DNA of 64,000 bases from Shewanella atlantica (GTDB taxonomy: Bacteria; Pseudomonadota; Gammaproteobacteria; Enterobacterales; Shewanellaceae). Position numbers and translations under genes: made by a program. The notes below the pieces were generated by a model. It did not search any database. It was not told where the DNA came from and saw only the letters and a program-made list of their open reading frames with translations. Position 1 is the stretch's first letter; each line of letters begins with the position of its first letter. This document shows positions 60,609 to 64,000 of the stretch, one piece after another. The DNA lies in contig NZ_RXNV01000002.1 of the NCBI RefSeq assembly GCF_003966265.1, forward strand, positions 186,001-250,000. The letters are read 5' to 3'.

Positions 60609-60667
60609 GAAATAACCCAAAGTAAAGTGGCTAGGCCGTTATAGAGAACGAAGCCAATTGGCGCTAG

Positions 60668-61924
60668 CTATGCAAATCTCAAATTAGTTACCCTATTTCG
60701 TCCGCTGCTTTTTGCTCTATAGAGTGCTTTGTCTGCCGCCTTTATCACCTCTTCGGTGGACAGAAGGTTTTGGCTGTCAGCGACACCAATACTCACGGTA
60801 ATATTAACCGTTGGCTGGTCAACGGGTTTGCTGATTTTGAGTCTAAAGTTTGGCTCGATAATGGGTCGCTGTTGGTGGTTGCGGATCACCATATCGTAGT
60901 TTTCGATGGTACTACGGATCTTGTTCAGGTACTGCATCGACTGATTGGCATTTTTCCCTTTGATAACAATGGTAAACTCTTCTCCACCATACCTATAGAT
61001 CTTTGCTCTACCGGACACTTTACTCATCAGCAGAGAAACTAAACGTAACACCTCATCGCCGGTTCTATGACCATAGTTATCATTAAAGTGCTTAAAATGG
61101 TCAATATCTACCATGGCGATGGTATACAAACCAGAAAGGTGCTTGAGCTCAATCTCTAAAGCTCGCCTTCCCGGTAGTTCGGTTAGTTGGTCAACAAACG
61201 CTAGTTCATGACTCGAAGTCATAATATGTACAAGCATAAAGGTTGCAGCTAAAGAGAAGCACAGTTCCGGTATGACAGGGGTATTAAAAGAGTACAGGCA
61301 CAGCGTCGAAAACAGCAAGTTAGTAAACACAATATGATCGGAGCTGTCATTACGAAAAACAACCACAAAAAAGCTGGTAACTGTTAGTAGAACTGAAAAC
61401 ATCAGCAACAGGTAAGGAGAGGAGGAGAGAGCCTCAATTGGCTTCAGGTAGGTTCTCCAAAGAAGGTCTATTTCGGCAGCTGATATTGCCTTAATTGCGA
61501 TAAAACCGATGATTAGCTGCAACGTAAGTAACAATAAAAAGTTCACCCCAGATTTCGATAATAAGCGGCGCTCTGGAAGTAGATGAATAACAAAAAGGCT
61601 AAGTTGCAAGCCGATGATGATCAACCATGAACTCAGTTTATCGACTTCTGCGATTAGCGGAAAAGTGAGGTGATTTTGAATTAAGTAGTAACCCAGCAGC
61701 ATAACGACAGCCAAGAGGCCGCTATTTCCTTGATTAAATGGCTGACTTAGGAAAATAACCAAAGGTAACATGATATAGGGAGATATCTGCATTAACTCCG
61801 AATGAGGAGAAACTATGGCGAGTATGTTATCGCAATATAAACACAGGCTGGCAACCACAACGATAGGGAGGCCTACTCGAAAAATTGCACTTCTAAATAT
61901 GGTGAAAGTGAAGAAAAGCGACAT
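60668..61924 (-). CDS. Membrane diguanylate cyclase
   Basis: A 418-residue protein with about seven N-terminal membrane helices (residues 1-225) and a cytoplasmic GGDEF domain (about 240-415). The active loop is GGEEF (RYGGEEFTIVIKG) and the metal site MVDIDHFKHFND is intact, as is the DKALYRAKSSGRN end. It should synthesise cyclic-di-GMP. No inhibitory RxxD motif is obvious immediately before the loop. It is intact although it lies next to the decayed module, convergent with it. Confidence 0.9.
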   Translation of the reverse strand: MSLFFTFTIFRSAIFRVGLPIVVVASLCLYCDNILAIVSPHSELMQISPYIMLPLVIFLSQPFNQGNSGLLAVVMLLGYYLIQNHLTFPLIAEVDKLSSWLIIIGLQLSLFVIHLLPERRLLSKSGVNFLLLLTLQLIIGFIAIKAISAAEIDLLWRTYLKPIEALSSSPYLLLMFSVLLTVTSFFVVVFRNDSSDHIVFTNLLFSTLCLYSFNTPVIPELCFSLAATFMLVHIMTSSHELAFVDQLTELPGRRALEIELKHLSGLYTIAMVDIDHFKHFNDNYGHRTGDEVLRLVSLLMSKVSGRAKIYRYGGEEFTIVIKGKNANQSMQYLNKIRSTIENYDMVIRNHQQRPIIEPNFRLKISKPVDQPTVNITVSIGVADSQNLLSTEEVIKAADKALYRAKSSGRNRVTNLRFA

Positions 61925-62092
61925 TTTCTTTCCCTTTATTAAATCCCAAGTCCCTTGGATCTGTTTAAGTCACTGTAGTAAAGCAAACTTGTAAAATTTC
62001 TCACTAAGTATAGTTGGTATTTGAATTTTTGATACAAAACTTGAACTGGCGAGGCAATGTGGCTTGGTGGTAAGGTGCAAATTGCGTCAAAC

Positions 62093-62146
62093 TTAGCATT
62101 AGCATTAGCATTAGCATTAGCATTAGCATTAGCATTAGCATTAGCG
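62093..62146. repeat. TTAGCA hexanucleotide tandem repeat
   Basis: Eight perfect TTAGCA units (62093-62140) plus one TTAGCG (62141-62146). It overlaps the end of the minus-strand sulfatase-family gene: the TAA stop lies at 62141-62143, and each further unit supplies another in-frame TAA. Confidence 0.95.
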
Positions 62147-63994
62147 TTTGGCTAATTCGCTGCAGTGATTATTATCAAAGCCTTCATCGCCACGGTAATG
62201 GTTACATAACTGTGTCAACATCGAAGTCACTGGAGCACCACCCTCATAATCAGGAAGGTAGTTCCAAGTATTCTCTTTAGTATCAACGACAATTAGCTTA
62301 TTCTGATTTGGTAACATGGCTAACTGCCACTGGTTTAAGTATATAGAACGCTGCTTTTTAGCTATCAATTCTTTATAGATATCTGGTTTTATAACAACTC
62401 TACCGTTTTGTCTAAGATCATAGTCTGCAGAGGTTTCAGACATAAGTTCGTTTTGCGCAATAAAACTGGTATTAATCGCTTTAACAGGGTGTGGAGACTC
62501 AACAAACACCCCTCGGTTTGCAAAATTACTCGGGTCACTCTTTAATGCAAAACCATCAAAATCTTGATGGTTTTGATCAAATGCGACCCCCAATTCATTT
62601 AATAGGCTAGGCGCTATATCGACTAGGGAAAAGGTTCCCTTAACCACCTGTTGAATCTCTTTCTTATCTGTCTCTTGGTATCTTCGGTAAGCCATTAATA
62701 CATTTGACTGCTCTTGGCTTAGCACATTAGTCCCGTGACCCCATGCGTCATTAACGAATTCACTATCATCAAAGTATTTATCACTTGTTAACCTATCTTT
62801 ATCTAACAGAAAGCTCTCACCGTGATCAGAGATTAAATATACGATAGCATTTTCCATATATCCCTTACTTTCAAGATTCTTTATGAAATTCCCAAATTGC
62901 TCATCTACTTTTTTAAGCATCGCTTGGTACATGAAATGGTTGTAATTTCCATCCCACTTGGTGTTTTCTACATCGATAAAGTCTTTTGAAGTATATGGCC
63001 AATGTAGCTGACAGAAATGAACCGCAAGAAAGTTCGGTTTATCAATAGAAAGTTGGGTCATAACTTCACGATTAAAGTGTTCCGGACTATAGGTTTTTCC
63101 ATAAGCCCGATTGATATAAAGGTATGGAAAGAGAAGATCGGAGATAGGAGTATTGACTAGGATGTTAATTAGTGGAATATCAGCTACCTTGGTAATTATG
63201 AGTCCAGCAGCACCGATTTTGGGGCCGATAACTTGATCAAAACCATACTCCTTATCTAGCTGATTAAAACGTCGTTCGTCCATTGCATAGAGTGTTTTGT
63301 AACCTTTTTCATTTAGTTCTCTAACTAGTGGAAAAGGCTTTTGGATCAATTCGGGCGGAGTGAGGTTGAATCTACCACCATGTTTAACAGGGTATTGACC
63401 AGTAAGAATACTCATCCATGCCACATAAGTCCTAGCCTGTGGTGTATAGGTGTTATCATAAATGAGACTTCCAGATAAAAACTTATTGATGTTTGGCGTC
63501 AAGCGAGGGTTGGCTGAGCGGTAACTCAGTTGGTCTGGTCGTAAACCATCTATTCCAATAATGAATATATTTGGTATATCGGGATTTTCAGGTTGATAGG
63601 TAGTATTGGGAGTGAAGTTCGCAAAAAGGGCAGCTAGGCTTATAATGCTAAATGACATCACTGTGACAACTTTACCAAGTTGTACATATAACCCCCATGA
63701 AAACAGAGCAAAAATCACGCTTGATAGTACGGTTAACCCAAATGTGCTGGCTAAAGGAGTCGTTCTCAGGAAACCTACTAAGGAGGTTGGATACCAATAA
63801 GCGTTTGCAGCTAAGACCAATGTGAAATGGAGTAGTACAATTACAAACCAAATTTGGGATTGTATCGTCTGGTTTTTAAATTTATCAAACAGTGGCTTAC
63901 ACGAAATAGTGATAACCAGCGCCCAAAAGACGTGAAGTACTATGGTTACCACAGTGAATAACAGTAGATCAGTTGCCAGTTCAGTGGTAAACAT
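62141..63994 (-). CDS. Membrane sulfatase/alkaline-phosphatase-superfamily protein
   Basis: A 617-residue protein with four or five N-terminal membrane helices (about residues 8-32, 48-66, 75-105, 108-127) and a periplasmic sulfatase-type domain. Metal and nucleophile positions are seen as IGIDGLRPDQL (Asp149), QARTYVAWMSILTGQ (Thr189) and LISDHGESF. A Thr nucleophile is typical of phosphoglycerol or phosphoethanolamine transferases (LTA synthase, YejM/PbgA), so a lipid or glycan modification role is plausible. GGAG is only two bases before the ATG, so the start may lie beyond the window edge. Confidence 0.8.
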   Translation of the reverse strand: MFTTELATDLLLFTVVTIVLHVFWALVITISCKPLFDKFKNQTIQSQIWFVIVLLHFTLVLAANAYWYPTSLVGFLRTTPLASTFGLTVLSSVIFALFSWGLYVQLGKVVTVMSFSIISLAALFANFTPNTTYQPENPDIPNIFIIGIDGLRPDQLSYRSANPRLTPNINKFLSGSLIYDNTYTPQARTYVAWMSILTGQYPVKHGGRFNLTPPELIQKPFPLVRELNEKGYKTLYAMDERRFNQLDKEYGFDQVIGPKIGAAGLIITKVADIPLINILVNTPISDLLFPYLYINRAYGKTYSPEHFNREVMTQLSIDKPNFLAVHFCQLHWPYTSKDFIDVENTKWDGNYNHFMYQAMLKKVDEQFGNFIKNLESKGYMENAIVYLISDHGESFLLDKDRLTSDKYFDDSEFVNDAWGHGTNVLSQEQSNVLMAYRRYQETDKKEIQQVVKGTFSLVDIAPSLLNELGVAFDQNHQDFDGFALKSDPSNFANRGVFVESPHPVKAINTSFIAQNELMSETSADYDLRQNGRVVIKPDIYKELIAKKQRSIYLNQWQLAMLPNQNKLIVVDTKENTWNYLPDYEGGAPVTSMLTQLCNHYRGDEGFDNNHCSELAKR

Positions 63995-64000
63995 CTCTCC

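Noticed and set aside
62093..62146. CRISPR array
   Set aside because: The unit is six bases with no spacers; it is a simple tandem repeat.

Overview
The window reads as chromosome of a marine gammaproteobacterium of the Shewanella type. The main pointers are a kdnA-kdnB-kdsB set (8-amino-Kdo lipopolysaccharide sugar, a pathway characterised in Shewanella), dapA directly followed by bamC, an ACT-domain gene leading ptsH-ptsI-crr, a stand-alone second elongation factor G, and four cyclic-di-GMP enzymes. No rRNA, tRNA, CRISPR array or insertion sequence was recognised.

Layout. 0-6.4 kb is core housekeeping: a PerM-type membrane protein, divergent argP/argO, bcp, gcvR, and dapA-bamC. 6.6-13.4 kb holds a GAF-GGDEF-EAL protein and a two-gene RND efflux system. 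13.5-18.0 kb, on the minus strand, has a LOG-family protein, then kdnA, kdnB, kdsB and a small DUF2897-like membrane protein. 18.3-25.6 kb, also minus, has a beta-carbonic anhydrase, an alpha/beta hydrolase, arsC-like/dapE/M15-peptidase genes overlapping end to end, and the ACT-ptsH-ptsI-crr operon. 25.7-28.4 kb has a chemoreceptor divergent from a protein carrying the complete CheC/CheX phosphatase signature. 28.6-33 kb has a DnaQ-like exonuclease, EF-G and the RoxA/YcfD ribosomal oxygenase. 33-36.3 kb is a block of small, poorly known genes plus an M14-like hydrolase. 36.4-42.6 kb has a CoA-transferase, then a PotD-like binding protein followed six bases later by a membrane GGDEF-EAL protein, matching the NspS-MbaA polyamine-sensing layout of Vibrio. 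42.8-52.9 kb has a RhlE-type helicase, an RsmB/NOP-type methyltransferase, a GAF-PAS-GGDEF-EAL protein, a cytochrome b561 and a SWIM-SNF2 ATPase. An orphan flagellin-like gene follows.

From 54 to 60.6 kb the character changes. Only the O-antigen-ligase-like gene is intact there. The solute-binding protein, YjbQ, a parvulin, and all members of a TlpA-thioredoxin / DUF4266 / DUF3570 / ApbE module each carry frameshifts, nonsense codons or deletions, and the missing conserved ends are still readable in neighbouring frames. The window closes with a membrane diguanylate cyclase and a membrane sulfatase-family protein whose stop codon lies in a TTAGCA hexanucleotide repeat.

The most interesting points are the decayed ApbE/DUF3570 redox module, the CheX-like signature in the DUF3334-type protein beside a chemoreceptor, the NspS-MbaA-like pair with a G8 tract in the sensor gene, and a long hairpin between ptsH and ptsI. 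Family names are from memory of sequence signatures; no database was searched.
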